Assembly: GCF_000718085.1 (NCBI RefSeq)
Contig: NZ_JOEC01000002.1
Coordinates: 1,378,099-1,442,098 of the forward strand
Source: Mycetocola saprophilus
Lineage (GTDB): Bacteria > Actinomycetota > Actinomycetes > Actinomycetales > Microbacteriaceae
Direction of reading: 5' to 3'
DNA: 64,000 nucleotides
The notes beneath the pieces are model-generated. The model did no database searches and was not told where the DNA came from. It was given only the letters and a program-made list of their open reading frames with translations. Position numbers and translations under genes: made by a program. Below are positions 1 through 9,343 of this stretch, piece by piece (the stretch's first letter is position 1; each line of letters opens with the position of its first letter).

Positions 1-42
1 CGCAAGCCCGCGCGCCCACGTCACCCTGGAGAATCGCCGTGA
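1..42 (+). CDS. possible 3' end of an upstream gene
   Basis: Frame 1 is open from the window edge to a TGA at 40-42 and overlaps the GTG start of the next gene by 4 nt (GTGA). This is the coupling seen elsewhere in this locus, where the monooxygenase stop overlaps the second GNAT start. Only 13 codons are visible, so no product can be named; by analogy with the 4.6-6.4 kb arrangement it could be another oxidoreductase, which is inference only. Confidence 0.3.
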   Translation, partial: RKPARPRHPGESP

Positions 43-830
43 CAGACACCGTTCAGACCCCCACCGACACTCAGGCCGCTGACACGCAGCCTACTGGCGC
101 GCAGTCCAGCGACGCACAACAGGCTAGCGACACACAACGGGCTAGCGACGCCCGCGCCGCCGCAGTTCCCGCCACCGACTCCGCGGGCGCGACCGTTTCG
201 CACGAGGAGTTTGTCTACGTTTCCCCCGAGGACCCGCGCGTGGAACCGCTGATTCGCGAACTCGCCGCCGAGTACGACCACCGCTACGGTGACCTCTTCG
301 GCGAGCCTGCTTCTGCCGAGCTGTACCGGTATCCGGCCGAGAACTTCCTGCCGCCGATCGGAGCATTCGCCCTGCTGATGCGTGACGGCGTCGCGGTGGC
401 CGGGGGCGCATTCAAGCGTTTTGACCAGCACACCACCGAGTTCAAGCGCATCTGGGTCTCCTCCCAGCAGCGCCGTCAGGGACTCGCCAAGCGGGTGCTG
501 GCCGAGCTGGAAGACGAGTCTCGGCGTCGCGGGTTCACCCGTGCCTACCTGACCACCGGGCCGCGTCAGCCCGAGGCCGTTCGCCTGTACCTCGGCACCG
601 GCTGGACACCCCTGTTTGATCCGCGGGAAACGGCCGAGCAGATCGGCATCTATGGGTTCGCGAAGTCCCTGACCGCCGAGGACCTGGACGCGCGTGAGAT
701 CCAGGCCCGCTACGACGCCGAACGCGCAGAGTTCCTCCCCGAGCTGCAGTCCGAGGCCGCCGGTGAGTCAAGCAGCGCGGACGCCGCAGGCACGACAGAC
801 CCGGCGAACGCAGCAGACGCGACGGACTAG
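39..830 (+). CDS. GNAT family N-acetyltransferase
   Basis: 263-aa protein. Residues 1 to about 55 are low complexity (Thr/Ala/Gln/Asp); a GNAT fold follows at about 56-220 with the acetyl-CoA loop signature RRQGLAKRV and the beta-5 segment [14 protein letters not shown]. The C-terminal 30 residues are again Ala/Asp/Ser rich. The start is GTG at 39 with GGAGA at 28-32. It is clearly paralogous to the GNAT at 5729-6448: the cores align without gaps over long blocks such as [12 protein letters not shown]. In ytmI-type operons such enzymes N-acetylate S-substituted cysteines; that substrate is inferred from context. Oddly, the reading frame stays open for 39 more codons beyond the TAG. Confidence 0.85.
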   Translation: MTDTVQTPTDTQAADTQPTGAQSSDAQQASDTQRASDARAAAVPATDSAGATVSHEEFVYVSPEDPRVEPLIRELAAEYDHRYGDLFGEPASAELYRYPAENFLPPIGAFALLMRDGVAVAGGAFKRFDQHTTEFKRIWVSSQQRRQGLAKRVLAELEDESRRRGFTRAYLTTGPRQPEAVRLYLGTGWTPLFDPRETAEQIGIYGFAKSLTAEDLDAREIQARYDAERAEFLPELQSEAAGESSSADAAGTTDPANAADATD

Positions 831-950
831 GGATCCTCGGCGAACGCCGCAGACAAGGCGAACGCCGCCGAGACGCCCACCGACGCGGCCGAGACGCCCA
901 CCGACGCGGCCGAGACGGCCACCGACGCGGCCGAGACGGCCGCGGCTTAG
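831..950 (+). repeat. in-frame tandem-repeat tail beyond the GNAT stop codon
   Basis: Directly after the TAG at 828-830 the same frame continues without a stop to a TAG at 948-950. It encodes GSSANAADKANAA and then about three and a half copies of a 7-residue unit TDAAETP/A (21-bp DNA unit). Composition matches the Ala/Asp/Thr tail upstream of the TAG, so this looks like an original C-terminal extension cut by a nonsense mutation, or a readthrough tail. Its last stop overlaps the stop of the convergent oxidase gene. Confidence 0.7.
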
Positions 951-2110
951 GCGCGGGCGGGTCCGCGCGCCGCCCGGAGCGAAAACAGCTCCGGTGCGCC
1001 GCGGCCCTGCACCAGATCGGCCAGGTATGTCCCCACCACCGGGGTGAACTTGAATCCGTGCCCGGAGAAACCCGCCCCCACCACGATCGGTCCCACCCGG
1101 TCCAGGACAAAGTTCGAATCCTCGGTGGTGGTGTAGGTGCAGCTGATCTCGGTGAATGAATCGGGATCGGCACCGGGGAGCCAGTCGCGGACATAACGCT
1201 GCAGGTCATGCAGCTGGGTCGGTTCGCTGCGGAAGGTGCGTGCATCGGGGTCGCTGACCGGTCCGACGCCGTGCCACCCCGCCTTGATTCCCTCACCAGG
1301 CGTCTGCATCCCGTAGATGGGCGAGTGCCAGTATCCATAGCGTGGATCCCCGGGTGCCGGGGTGTGGTTGAATCCCGGCCAGATCAGGCCCGGCTCGCGT
1401 TCGGCGAAGTGCGCGGGCTGTTCCTGGGTGACGGTGAGCCGGGGTAGTGCGATCGCCGGTCCCAGGAGCGCGGTGGTCCACGCACCCAGGGTCACCACGG
1501 CTCGCCGGGCCTCCCAGGACTCGGGATCCCCCTGCGGGTTTCCGTCCGCGTCCTGGGGTACCACCGTGATCCGGACTCGATCATCTCCCAGAACCCGCAC
1601 CCGCGTCACCCGCGCGCCGTGGCGGATCTGGGCCCCGTGCGCGCGCGCCGATTCCTGGAGGGCGGTGACCGCGGCATCGGCGTTGAGCCGGCCGGCCTGC
1701 GGCGTGGCCAGCACCCGGGTATCAAATCGGATCCCCGGCCAGCGCGTTTCGGCGGCGGCCGGGTCCAGGAACTCGGCCGTGAAACCGAACTCGGGAAGGA
1801 GCCGCGCCACCGCGTCAAACGTCGGGTTCGAACCATGATTCACGATGCCCACCTGATCCAGCAGCGCGGTCCCGTTTTCGGCCTCAAGCTCGCGCCAGGC
1901 CGGAAGCGCGGCCGCGAGCATGCGCAGGTACACCGGTTCGGCATACGAGAGGTTGAAATTGCGGGAGGCACCGTGCGAGGCACCCCGGGTATGTCCCGGT
2001 GTGAATCGCTCAAAGAGGACCACATCGATCCCACGTCGGGCGAGTTCCCGGGCCGCGGCCGAGCCCATGGCACCGCCGCCGATCACCAGGGTGTCCACAG
2101 AGTGGGTCAT
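947..2110 (-). CDS. SolA/MSOX-type FAD-dependent amine oxidase
   Basis: 387-aa flavoprotein of the monomeric sarcosine oxidase / N-methyl-L-tryptophan oxidase family, which oxidises secondary N-methyl amines to an imine and releases H2O2. Visible features are the N-terminal dinucleotide motif GGGAMGSAAARELARRG (residues 11-27), the aligned covalent-FAD cysteine in SCTYT (Cys324), and the C-terminal flavin block GAGFSGHGFKFTPVVG (about 345-360). Length is normal for the family. ATG start. It overlaps the upstream FAD/NAD(P) gene by 4 nt (ATGA), so the two are translationally coupled. Its stop overlaps the extended tail of the convergent GNAT gene. The true substrate is unknown; the neighbourhood suggests a modified amino acid. 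Confidence 0.85.
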   Translation of the reverse strand: MTHSVDTLVIGGGAMGSAAARELARRGIDVVLFERFTPGHTRGASHGASRNFNLSYAEPVYLRMLAAALPAWRELEAENGTALLDQVGIVNHGSNPTFDAVARLLPEFGFTAEFLDPAAAETRWPGIRFDTRVLATPQAGRLNADAAVTALQESARAHGAQIRHGARVTRVRVLGDDRVRITVVPQDADGNPQGDPESWEARRAVVTLGAWTTALLGPAIALPRLTVTQEQPAHFAEREPGLIWPGFNHTPAPGDPRYGYWHSPIYGMQTPGEGIKAGWHGVGPVSDPDARTFRSEPTQLHDLQRYVRDWLPGADPDSFTEISCTYTTTEDSNFVLDRVGPIVVGAGFSGHGFKFTPVVGTYLADLVQGRGAPELFSLRAARGPARA

Positions 2111-4440
2111 CGAGCTTCCGCAAAAAATTCCTGAACTTTCCGGTCCGTGACGTCGGCTTCGGATGCCCCGGAATCCGAGGCATCCCGGCGTGTGGGGACG
2201 GCTTTTCCCGATGCTACCCGGTCCGCGGTGATCTCGGCCAGGTGGGTCAGCAGGGCGCGCGCAACCCGATCGTTTTCACGGAACGAGACGGCGTTGGTGC
2301 GCGGGCGGGAAAACGCCCCGACAAACGGTGAGTTTGTATAGGGGCCGATCGCGAAACTGCGGGGGGCGGGGTCGCCCCCGATGCGCACCACTCGGCGATC
2401 CTCGGGGCGAACCGTGAGCTTCCCGGTGGGCACCGCGCGTTCGGCTTTGCCCGAGCCCTGGGGATCCCGGGCAATCTCCTCGATCCCGTCACCCGTGTCG
2501 ATTAGGCCGCGCAGCAGCGGGCTATCGCTGCGGGCGATGTTCGGATCGGGCAGGCGGGCATCCACCAGTGCGCGGGCGAAAACCGTGCGGTCGTGATTCG
2601 ACCCCCGGGCGCGGAACTCACCGGTCTTGCTGTCGGTATCAACCCGGATGTCTCCACCGAGGAAGTCCACAATGCCCGCCGCCGAGAGGGCCAGGAGTTC
2701 CTCCAGGCGGTGCGCCGGAGGACCGCTGGCGATGAAACTGAAGTAGCCCTGCCACCAGCCGTTGATATCGGCGACCCGGGAGCGGGCCGTCCACTTGGGG
2801 GAGGCCACCAGTTCGGCAAAGGTGAACATCGAGGTGAGGATCGAGAGAAACAGTCCCAGGGTGGCGCTGTGTTCGGGCCGGGTGCGCAGGCGCAGATCGT
2901 CTTCGATGTAGGAGCGCACGGCCCGCTGGAGGTCCTCGACCCGGTCGAAGTGGGCACCGGCGAGGGGCCGATCGAACTCGGGCAGGAACAGCCGATCCAG
3001 GGTGTCGGGGACGGACGCCAGGATCAGCGCGGACAGCGTGCGGGCATCGGCCTCGACCGCGGTCCGGTCCCGGTCGTCGCGAATCCGGGGGAGCGGATAC
3101 CCCGGGGATCCCGCGGACACGGACGCGTCAGGCCGCGTGGGGGAGGTCGTGTCCGAGCGCGTGGTCACGGAGGGCGCTGCCCCCGCGGGCGCCGGGTCGG
3201 GACCCACGGTTGCGGGGTCGCCCGACCCGGTGGCGATCAGCACCGCCCGCGGATCGATCGACTCAAACGCCCGAGCGAACACCGCCCACGTGGAGCTCAC
3301 CCGCTCGGGATGGCCGGTGAAGAGTTCCCGATAGTAGCCCCAGAGCATCTCCTTGGCAATCAGCGGCCAGATATCCTCGGCAAAATCCAGCGCGTCACGC
3401 TCGGCCTCCAGCCGGGCGGCGACGTCGGCAGTGAAGAACCTCGGGGTCGGGGCCTCTCCGGCGAGCGCCGAACCGATCTTGGAGTGGTACGGAATGCCGC
3501 GACGGGACCCCACGACGATCCGGGGCTCTCGTCCCGAGGGAACATAACGCAAAGGGCCACCGGGAACCGGGCGGTCAAATGTTCCGCCGCGGCCCTCGGT
3601 GAGGAGCACGATCAGGTCCACGGCGGCGAGCCCGAATCCACGAACCAGGACGTTTTCTCCGGGTCGGAGCGCCCGGGTATCGGCATCCGCGGTGAATGCC
3701 GGCGGCAGATAAAACAGGCCGTGATCGTCGGCGAAGGATTGAAGCCGAGTGTGCTCGGGTGCCGGATTCACCCCGGTGTGGCCGAGGGAGTAGAGCACCA
3801 GGTCGGCGTCGAGAACCTCACCGTTATCCAGGTGCACACGCCGCGATCCGTCGGTGGTCTCGCGTACCGCCCGGGCGAGGGCACGATGCTCGATGACCCG
3901 CACGCCGGGGCCGAGCTTGCGCACGGCCTCGGCATAGAACCAGCGCAGGTAGAGGCTCTGCAGGCGCCGGGTGGGGAAGCTTGCCGGACCCAATGCTCGT
4001 ATCTCGTCCCAGAGGGCGGCATCCACGCCGGGCGACGTATCCTCGGGCCCAGGACGATCGTCCCACAGGGCGGCATCCGCTCCTCCCACGTCGCCTCCGG
4101 GCAGGACGATGTCTCCCGTGCGCACCCGCTCGGCCCACTCCACCAGCGAGGGGCCGGGGAGGACCGGGCCGTCGATGACCGAGGTCTCATCGGTGAACAT
4201 TGTCACGTCCGCGGCCATCGAGTTGAGCTTGAGCAGCGGCGACTGATTGTGGCGCCAGATCCTGCCGGGTCCCGCCGGATGGGGATCCACCAGGTGCACG
4301 GTGAGGGGTGCGCCCGCGGGCCAGAGCTCGGCACGGTTGGCGGCGAGACGCTCAAGCACGCCCACCGCGCGCGGCCCGGCACCCAGCACAACGAGGGACG
4401 CCGAGGGCGCGGTTGAGGAGGAGGAAGTGGGGACTGACAT
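2107..4440 (-). CDS. FAD/NAD(P)-binding protein (NAD_binding_9 type)
   Basis: 777-aa protein with a Rossmann motif near the N-terminus (VVLGAGPRAVGVLERL, about residues 17-32) and a second nucleotide-binding block around FGLAAVDLIVLLTEGRGG. This matches the large HI0933/NAD_binding_9-like proteins annotated only as FAD/NAD(P)-binding. Residues about 405-450 form a Pro/Ser/Thr-rich insert that makes it longer than I expect for the family. ATG start at 4440. It heads a two-gene leftward operon with the SolA-type oxidase and faces the flavin monooxygenase across a 177-bp intergenic region. Substrate unknown; an oxidative step on an amine or sulfur compound is inferred. Confidence 0.75.
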   Translation of the reverse strand: MSVPTSSSSTAPSASLVVLGAGPRAVGVLERLAANRAELWPAGAPLTVHLVDPHPAGPGRIWRHNQSPLLKLNSMAADVTMFTDETSVIDGPVLPGPSLVEWAERVRTGDIVLPGGDVGGADAALWDDRPGPEDTSPGVDAALWDEIRALGPASFPTRRLQSLYLRWFYAEAVRKLGPGVRVIEHRALARAVRETTDGSRRVHLDNGEVLDADLVLYSLGHTGVNPAPEHTRLQSFADDHGLFYLPPAFTADADTRALRPGENVLVRGFGLAAVDLIVLLTEGRGGTFDRPVPGGPLRYVPSGREPRIVVGSRRGIPYHSKIGSALAGEAPTPRFFTADVAARLEAERDALDFAEDIWPLIAKEMLWGYYRELFTGHPERVSSTWAVFARAFESIDPRAVLIATGSGDPATVGPDPAPAGAAPSVTTRSDTTSPTRPDASVSAGSPGYPLPRIRDDRDRTAVEADARTLSALILASVPDTLDRLFLPEFDRPLAGAHFDRVEDLQRAVRSYIEDDLRLRTRPEHSATLGLFLSILTSMFTFAELVASPKWTARSRVADINGWWQGYFSFIASGPPAHRLEELLALSAAGIVDFLGGDIRVDTDSKTGEFRARGSNHDRTVFARALVDARLPDPNIARSDSPLLRGLIDTGDGIEEIARDPQGSGKAERAVPTGKLTVRPEDRRVVRIGGDPAPRSFAIGPYTNSPFVGAFSRPRTNAVSFRENDRVARALLTHLAEITADRVASGKAVPTRRDASDSGASEADVTDRKVQEFFAEAR

Positions 4441-4523
4441 GTCTGCAGGCTAAGCACTAAAACCCCCGATGAGCGTTGTATGACACCGAGTGCACACTCA
4501 TGACGAACTGTGAATCACCACCA

Positions 4524-4553
4524 TTGTCGGGCCGGATGTGCCGGTGTTAGCGT
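4524..4553 (+). promoter_or_regulatory. probable promoter of the monooxygenase/ABC operon
   Basis: A TTGTCG hexamer (4524-4529) and a TAGCGT hexamer (4548-4553) are separated by 18 bp and lie about 65 bp before the GTG start. A short inverted repeat GAGTG-CA-CACTC at 4488-4499 lies between the two divergent transcripts and could be an operator. Confidence 0.45.
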
Positions 4554-4617
4554 CACGCCACCGGATAGCGCCAGACTTTCCCGACGCACCGACTCACCGA
4601 ATTGGAAAGGAAACACC

Positions 4618-5742
4618 GTGCCCATCGAATTTCTCGGCATCGCCGCTCTCAACGATGGAAGCGAGACCCGTGCACGCAGCGGTTCCAGCTTCGACAAGGA
4701 ATATACGCTGCGTCTGGCCCGTGCCCACGAGGACAACGGCTGGGACCGCATCCTCTTCGCCTACCACTCGGGTTCCCCGGATCCCGCGACCATCGCCGCC
4801 TATGTGGCCTCGAAGCTTGACCACCTCAAGCTCCTGCTGGCCCACCGTCCCAACGTCTCGGCCCCGACCTATGCGGCCAAGGTCGTGGCAACCCTGGACC
4901 AGATCAGCGACGGACGCCTGAACCTGCACATCATCACCGGCGGCTCCACCGCCGACCAGGCAGCCGAGGGCGACTTCCTCTCCAAGGATGAGCGCTACGC
5001 CCGCACCGGCGAGTACATCAGCATCCTCAAGCAGGCGTGGACCAGCCACGAACCCTTCAGCTTCGACGGCGCTCACTATCGGATCGAAAACTTTGTCAGC
5101 GACATCTGGGCCGCCCAGCCCGGCGGCCCGAAGATTTCGTTTGGCGGATCCTCGGCGGCGGCGTATGAGATCGGTGCCGCGCAGAGCGATATTTACGCGC
5201 TGTGGGGTGAGCCGCTGGCGAACACCGCCGAGCAGATTAAGACCATTACCGACCTGTCGATCGCGGCCGGCCGGCCCGAGCGTCCGCGGATCCAGGTGGC
5301 GTTTAGGCCGATTCTCGGGGCCACCGAGGAACTGGCCTGGGAGAAGGCCGAGCGCATTCTCGGGCAGATCGAGCGACACACCAGCGCGCTCCCGTCCTCG
5401 TTTGTGGGCGACCTGCGCAATCCCGAAAACGCCGGGTCGCAGCGGCTGCTCTCGATCGCCGATCAGGGGGACCGCTTCGACCGTGCGCTGTGGACGAAGG
5501 TGGCCGCCGCCACCGGTGGACGCGGCAACTCCAATGCGCTGGTGGGAACCCCCGAGACCGTGGCGGCGGCGCTGCTTGACTACGTCGACCTCGGCGTCGA
5601 CATCATCTCGGCCCGCGGCTATGACTACGTGGATGACACCATCGACTTCGGCCGTTATGTGATCCCGCTGGTGCGGGACGAGGTGGCCCGCCGCGACGCC
5701 GCGGCCCAGAGCGTGCAGGAGAAAACCCGTGACGCTGCTTGA
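4618..5742 (+). CDS. LLM-class flavin-dependent monooxygenase (SsuD-like)
   Basis: 374-aa bacterial-luciferase-fold protein close to FMNH2-dependent alkanesulfonate monooxygenases. The block LGIAALNDGSETRARSG at the N-terminus, the central NLHIITGGSTADQAAEGDF and the closing RGYDYVDDTIDFGRYVIPLV are typical of this group. I chose GTG at 4618 because GGAAAGGAAA sits just upstream and the longer in-frame start (4510) adds 36 residues of non-family sequence. It begins a rightward operon: its stop overlaps the following GNAT by 14 nt. In ytm/ssu-type systems such enzymes cleave a C-S bond; the exact substrate here is inferred. Confidence 0.85.
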   Translation: MPIEFLGIAALNDGSETRARSGSSFDKEYTLRLARAHEDNGWDRILFAYHSGSPDPATIAAYVASKLDHLKLLLAHRPNVSAPTYAAKVVATLDQISDGRLNLHIITGGSTADQAAEGDFLSKDERYARTGEYISILKQAWTSHEPFSFDGAHYRIENFVSDIWAAQPGGPKISFGGSSAAAYEIGAAQSDIYALWGEPLANTAEQIKTITDLSIAAGRPERPRIQVAFRPILGATEELAWEKAERILGQIERHTSALPSSFVGDLRNPENAGSQRLLSIADQGDRFDRALWTKVAAATGGRGNSNALVGTPETVAAALLDYVDLGVDIISARGYDYVDDTIDFGRYVIPLVRDEVARRDAAAQSVQEKTRDAA

Positions 5743-6448
5743 TCAGACCCCGGGGGCCGGGGCGTCTCCCGCATCAACCGGTGCGGGGGTGACCGAGATC
5801 CGCCCGGCCGAGGAAACCTTCGTCTATGTGAGTCCCGATGATCCCCGCGCCCTGCCGCTGCTGCGGGATCTGGAACGCGAGTACGACGCCCGCTACGGCG
5901 ACGTTTTCGAGGAACCGGCCTCGGTGGAAATCAACCGTTACCCAGCGTCCGAGTTCAGCGCCCCGCGCGGCGCGTTTGTGCTGCTGCTGCGCGACGGGAT
6001 CGCGGTCGCCGGGGGTGCGTTCAAGACCCTGGACGACCACACCACCGAGCTCAAGCGGATCTGGACCGCCGCCGATCATCGGCGTCGGGGACTCGCCCGC
6101 CGGGTGGTTCTCGAACTCGAGGACGAGTCGCGACGGCGCGGGTTCACCCGCTCCTATCTGACCACCGGCCCCCGCCAGCCCGAGGCGGTGCTGCTCTACC
6201 GCTCGGCCGGCTGGACCCCACTGTTTGACGAGGGCATTCCGCCCGAGCGCATCGGTATCCACGGATTCGCCAAGTCACTCACCCCCGAGCCGCTGGACGT
6301 CGCGGACATCCGCGCTCGTCACGAGGCCGAGCATGCCCCGCCCGGCGCTTCCGCGCCCGAGTCGAGGCCCGCGCCCAAACCGGCTCCGGCCCCCACACCC
6401 ACACCCACACCCACGCCCGCCCCCGCCTCGAACGGATCTTCCTCATGA
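5729..6448 (+). CDS. GNAT family N-acetyltransferase (paralogue)
   Basis: 239 aa, a close paralogue of the GNAT at 39-830 but lacking the long low-complexity N-terminus. The GNAT core spans about residues 30-200 with acetyl-CoA loop [11 protein letters not shown] and [13 protein letters not shown]. The C-terminus is a Pro/Thr/Ala tail (about 210-239, PT dipeptide run). Start is GTG at 5729, inside the end of the monooxygenase gene; its TGA overlaps the permease ATG (ATGA). Tight coupling between monooxygenase, acetyltransferase and transporter suggests that an imported amine is acetylated before or after oxidation. Confidence 0.85.
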   Translation: MTLLDQTPGAGASPASTGAGVTEIRPAEETFVYVSPDDPRALPLLRDLEREYDARYGDVFEEPASVEINRYPASEFSAPRGAFVLLLRDGIAVAGGAFKTLDDHTTELKRIWTAADHRRRGLARRVVLELEDESRRRGFTRSYLTTGPRQPEAVLLYRSAGWTPLFDEGIPPERIGIHGFAKSLTPEPLDVADIRARHEAEHAPPGASAPESRPAPKPAPAPTPTPTPTPAPASNGSSS

Positions 6449-7419
6449 CGGCCCTTGCCCAGCGCCCCACCGACTCGCCGCCCTCGGATTCGGTGCCCCC
6501 CGGGATCGATGCGCATCGCCTGGCCGAGCGCCGCGTGCTCCCGCTGCGGCATCCGCTGCGCTGGGTGATCACCGCGCTGGTCCTGGTGCTGCTGCTCAAC
6601 TTCGCGCAGACCCTCTTCACGAACCCCTCCTGGGAGTGGGAAAAGGTGGGGAAGTGGTTCTTCAGCCCGCCAATCCTCAAGGGGCTCCAACTCACCATCG
6701 TGGCCACCGCGATCAGCGCGGTCGTGAGCTTCTTTGGTGGGATCGTGGTGGCCGTCGCCCGGCTCTCGGGCAACCCGGTGCTCAGCACCCTGAGCTCGTT
6801 TTACATCTGGCTGTTCCGCTCGGTGCCGCTGCTGCTGGTGCTGGTGTTCCTCTTCAACCTCGGCAACCTCTATCCCGAGATCGGCGTGGGGATTCCCTTC
6901 GGACCGCAGTTCACCGTGAACACGGTCGCGACGCTGACCCCGCTGGCGCTCGGTGTGATCGGACTCAGCCTGTCCGAGATCGCCTACAGCGCCGAGGTGG
7001 TGCGCTCGGGGCTGCTCGCGGTGGATCAGGGACAGCACGAGGCCGCCGACGCGCTGGGCATCCCCAAGCGACGCCAGTTCACCCGGATCGTGCTGCCGCA
7101 GGCGCTGCGCTCGATCGTGCCCGCCTACGTCAACCAGATCATCGGGCTGATCAAGGCCAGCTCGCTGCTGTACTACGTGTCGCTGCTGGACCTGTTTGGG
7201 ATCGCCCAGAACCTCGGCAGCACCTATCCCACCGATGTGATTCCGCTGCTCGTGGTCGCCACCATCTGGTATCTGATCCTGACCAGCGTGATCGCCGTGG
7301 TGCAGTACTACATCGAGCGCTTCTATGCGCGTGGAACGGTTCGGGTCCTCCCGCCGACGCCGCTGCAGCGGGTGCGCCGGGCGTTGAGTTCGCGCCGAGC
7401 GACGGCGGGTGTGGCATGA
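6445..7419 (+). CDS. polar amino-acid ABC transporter permease (HisM family)
   Basis: 324-aa inner-membrane permease. A cytoplasmic N-terminal extension of about 40 residues precedes the first membrane helix ([16 protein letters not shown]). The transmembrane domain carries the EAA loop [14 protein letters not shown], followed by [14 protein letters not shown] and GLIKASSL, diagnostic of the His/Glu/Gln/Arg/cystine uptake family. ATG at 6445 overlaps the preceding stop and its own stop overlaps the ATPase start, so the transporter genes are translationally coupled. Probable substrate is a sulfur-containing or modified amino acid, from context. Confidence 0.9.
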   Translation: MTALAQRPTDSPPSDSVPPGIDAHRLAERRVLPLRHPLRWVITALVLVLLLNFAQTLFTNPSWEWEKVGKWFFSPPILKGLQLTIVATAISAVVSFFGGIVVAVARLSGNPVLSTLSSFYIWLFRSVPLLLVLVFLFNLGNLYPEIGVGIPFGPQFTVNTVATLTPLALGVIGLSLSEIAYSAEVVRSGLLAVDQGQHEAADALGIPKRRQFTRIVLPQALRSIVPAYVNQIIGLIKASSLLYYVSLLDLFGIAQNLGSTYPTDVIPLLVVATIWYLILTSVIAVVQYYIERFYARGTVRVLPPTPLQRVRRALSSRRATAGVA

Positions 7420-8177
7420 CTCAGGCCATCGCCGTGCATAACGCCACCAAGTCCTACGGGGACAAGACGGTCCTCCGGGGGGTGGATTTCAGCGTCGAGG
7501 CCGGCACCGTGACCGTGATCCTCGGCCCGTCCGGATCCGGCAAGTCCACCCTGCTGCGGGCGATCAACCACCTGGAAAAGCTCGACGAGGGATTTGTGTC
7601 CCTCAACGGGGAGCTGATCGGGGTCCGCGTCAAGGGGGATCGGCTCAAGGAGCTGCGCCCCCGCGAGATCCTGCGTCAGCGTGCCAAGATCGGGTTTGTC
7701 TTCCAAAACTTCAACCTGTTTCCCCACCTGACCATCCTGGAAAACGTCAGCGAGGCACCGATCTCGCACGGGATCAAGCCCGCCGAGGCCCGCAAAACCG
7801 CCGCCGCGCTGCTGGCCCGAGTGGGCCTCTCCGATAAGGAAGCCAGCTATCCGCGCCAGCTCTCCGGCGGCCAGCAGCAGCGGGTGGCCATCGCCCGGGC
7901 GCTGGCCCTGGATCCCGACGTGATCCTGTTTGACGAACCCACCTCGGCGCTCGACCCCGAGCTGGTGGGCGAGGTCCTCGCCGTCATCCGCACCCTGGCC
8001 GGCAGCGGCAAAACCCTGATCGTGGTGACCCACGAGATCGGCTTTGCCCGCGAGGTGGCCGACCGGGTGGTCTTCATGGATGAGGGGGCCATCGTCGAGG
8101 AGGGCGTCCCCGAGCAGGTACTCAACCATCCCGCCCACTCCCGCACCCAGGACTTCCTGTCCAAGGTGCTCGCCTAA
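7416..8177 (+). CDS. polar amino-acid ABC transporter ATP-binding protein
   Basis: 253-aa ABC ATPase: Walker [11 protein letters not shown]-loop [13 protein letters not shown], signature [15 protein letters not shown], Walker [14 protein letters not shown] and the switch histidine in VVTHEIGFA. It is the GlnQ/HisP type that energises amino-acid uptake. I took ATG at 7416, which overlaps the permease stop; the longer open frame to the left is only the shadow of the permease gene. A 45-bp gap with AGAGGAA precedes the binding-protein gene. Confidence 0.95.
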   Translation: MTQAIAVHNATKSYGDKTVLRGVDFSVEAGTVTVILGPSGSGKSTLLRAINHLEKLDEGFVSLNGELIGVRVKGDRLKELRPREILRQRAKIGFVFQNFNLFPHLTILENVSEAPISHGIKPAEARKTAAALLARVGLSDKEASYPRQLSGGQQQRVAIARALALDPDVILFDEPTSALDPELVGEVLAVIRTLAGSGKTLIVVTHEIGFAREVADRVVFMDEGAIVEEGVPEQVLNHPAHSRTQDFLSKVLA

Positions 8178-8222
8178 CACCCAACCACACGCCCTACCCG
8201 AACCCACCACAGAGGAACCACC

Positions 8223-9230
8223 ATGACCATCATCACTCCCAAGCGGCTCCAGACCCTCGGCGCGCTCGCCGCCGCGGCCGCCCTGGTTGCCGGGCTCGCC
8301 GCCTGCTCCAGCAGCACCGAAGCCGCCCCCGCCGACACCGGAACCGTGACCGTTGCCGCCTTCTCCAACGGCGCCGGAACCGAGACTAAGATCAAGGTTT
8401 CGGCCGTCGAGGAGATCCGCAAGACCCTGCCCAAGAAGGTGCTGGACTCGGGGAAGCTCACCATCGGAATCGGCGCGCTGCCCGCGGGCTTCCCGCCCCT
8501 GGCCTTCACCGGCGACGATAACGAAACCCTGACCGGTGCCGAACCGGACCTGGGCCGCCTGGTCGCCGGGGTGTTTGGGCTCAAGCCCGAGGTGAAAAAC
8601 GCCACCTGGGACAACCTGTTTGTGGGCATCGATACCGGTGCCACCGACGTGGGTTTCTCCAACATCACCGACACCGAAAAGCGCAAGGAGAAGTACGACT
8701 TCGCCTCCTACCGCGGCGATAACCTGGCGTTCCAGGTGAAGGATTCAAATAAGTGGGAGTTCGATAACAACTTCGAAAACCTCAACGGGCTGAACGTGGC
8801 CGTGGGCTCGGGCACCAACCAGGAGAAGATCCTGCTGGAGTGGAAAACCAAGCTGGAAGCCGAGGGGAAGACCCTCACCGTGACCTATTTCCCCGACAAC
8901 AACGCCACGACCCTGGCCCTGAACTCGGGCAAGATCGACGCCTACTTCGGCCCGAACCCGGGCATCGCCTACGGCAATAAGCTCAGCGCTGGAAGCGCCA
9001 ACCCCACCCGCACCGCCGGAATCTTCTCGGGGGCCGGGGAGACCCTGGAGGGGCTGATTGCCGCGACGGTCAAGAAGGACTCGGGACTCGCCCAGCCCAT
9101 CGCCGACGCGATCAACTATCTGATCGAAAACGGCCAGTACGGTCAGTGGCTGGACGCCTGGGGCCTGAAGAACGAGGCGGTCACGAAGTCGCTGGTGAAC
9201 CCGCCGGGACTCCCGCTGGATAACAACTAG
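8223..9230 (+). CDS. ABC transporter substrate-binding lipoprotein (family 3)
   Basis: 335-aa secreted solute-binding protein. A lipoprotein signal peptide ends in the lipobox LAAC (Cys28), followed by a Ser/Thr-rich linker. The family 3 core includes KVLDSGKLTIGIGALP, ALNSGKIDAYFGP and the C-terminal YLIENGQYGQWLDAWGL. It supplies the ligand to the permease/ATPase just upstream. Start ATG with AGAGGAACC 5' of it. The ligand cannot be read from sequence; the LLM monooxygenase and GNAT in the same operon favour an S-containing amino acid. Confidence 0.9.
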   Translation: MTIITPKRLQTLGALAAAAALVAGLAACSSSTEAAPADTGTVTVAAFSNGAGTETKIKVSAVEEIRKTLPKKVLDSGKLTIGIGALPAGFPPLAFTGDDNETLTGAEPDLGRLVAGVFGLKPEVKNATWDNLFVGIDTGATDVGFSNITDTEKRKEKYDFASYRGDNLAFQVKDSNKWEFDNNFENLNGLNVAVGSGTNQEKILLEWKTKLEAEGKTLTVTYFPDNNATTLALNSGKIDAYFGPNPGIAYGNKLSAGSANPTRTAGIFSGAGETLEGLIAATVKKDSGLAQPIADAINYLIENGQYGQWLDAWGLKNEAVTKSLVNPPGLPLDNN

Positions 9231-9242
9231 CGTTCGCCGATC

Positions 9243-9274
9243 ACGGCCCCCGCACCCATCGGTGTGGGGGCCGT
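9243..9274 (+). terminator. stem-loop after the ABC operon
   Basis: Strong inverted repeat ACGGCCCCC...GGGGGCCGT with a short loop, 12 nt after the binding-protein stop. It lacks a real T tract, so it may be a processing or stability hairpin rather than a classical intrinsic terminator. Confidence 0.5.
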
Positions 9275-9331
9275 GTGCGTCATCAACCCACACAGTTGCG
9301 CAGCGGGGTATCCGGATCCGGCCCGGCACGC

Positions 9332-9337
9332 TAGCGT
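9332..9337 (+). promoter_or_regulatory. -10 element of a leaderless gene
   Basis: TAGCGT ends 7 nt before the A of the ATG at 9344, placing the predicted transcription start on the start codon. No ribosome-binding site is needed or seen. Confidence 0.5.
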
Positions 9338-9343
9338 GGGGGC

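Noticed and set aside
2593..4416. 607-aa plus-strand ORF opposite the FAD/NAD(P)-binding gene
   Set aside because: High-GC antisense shadow with Gly/Arg/His-rich composition and no domain; the opposite strand carries a clear Rossmann protein.
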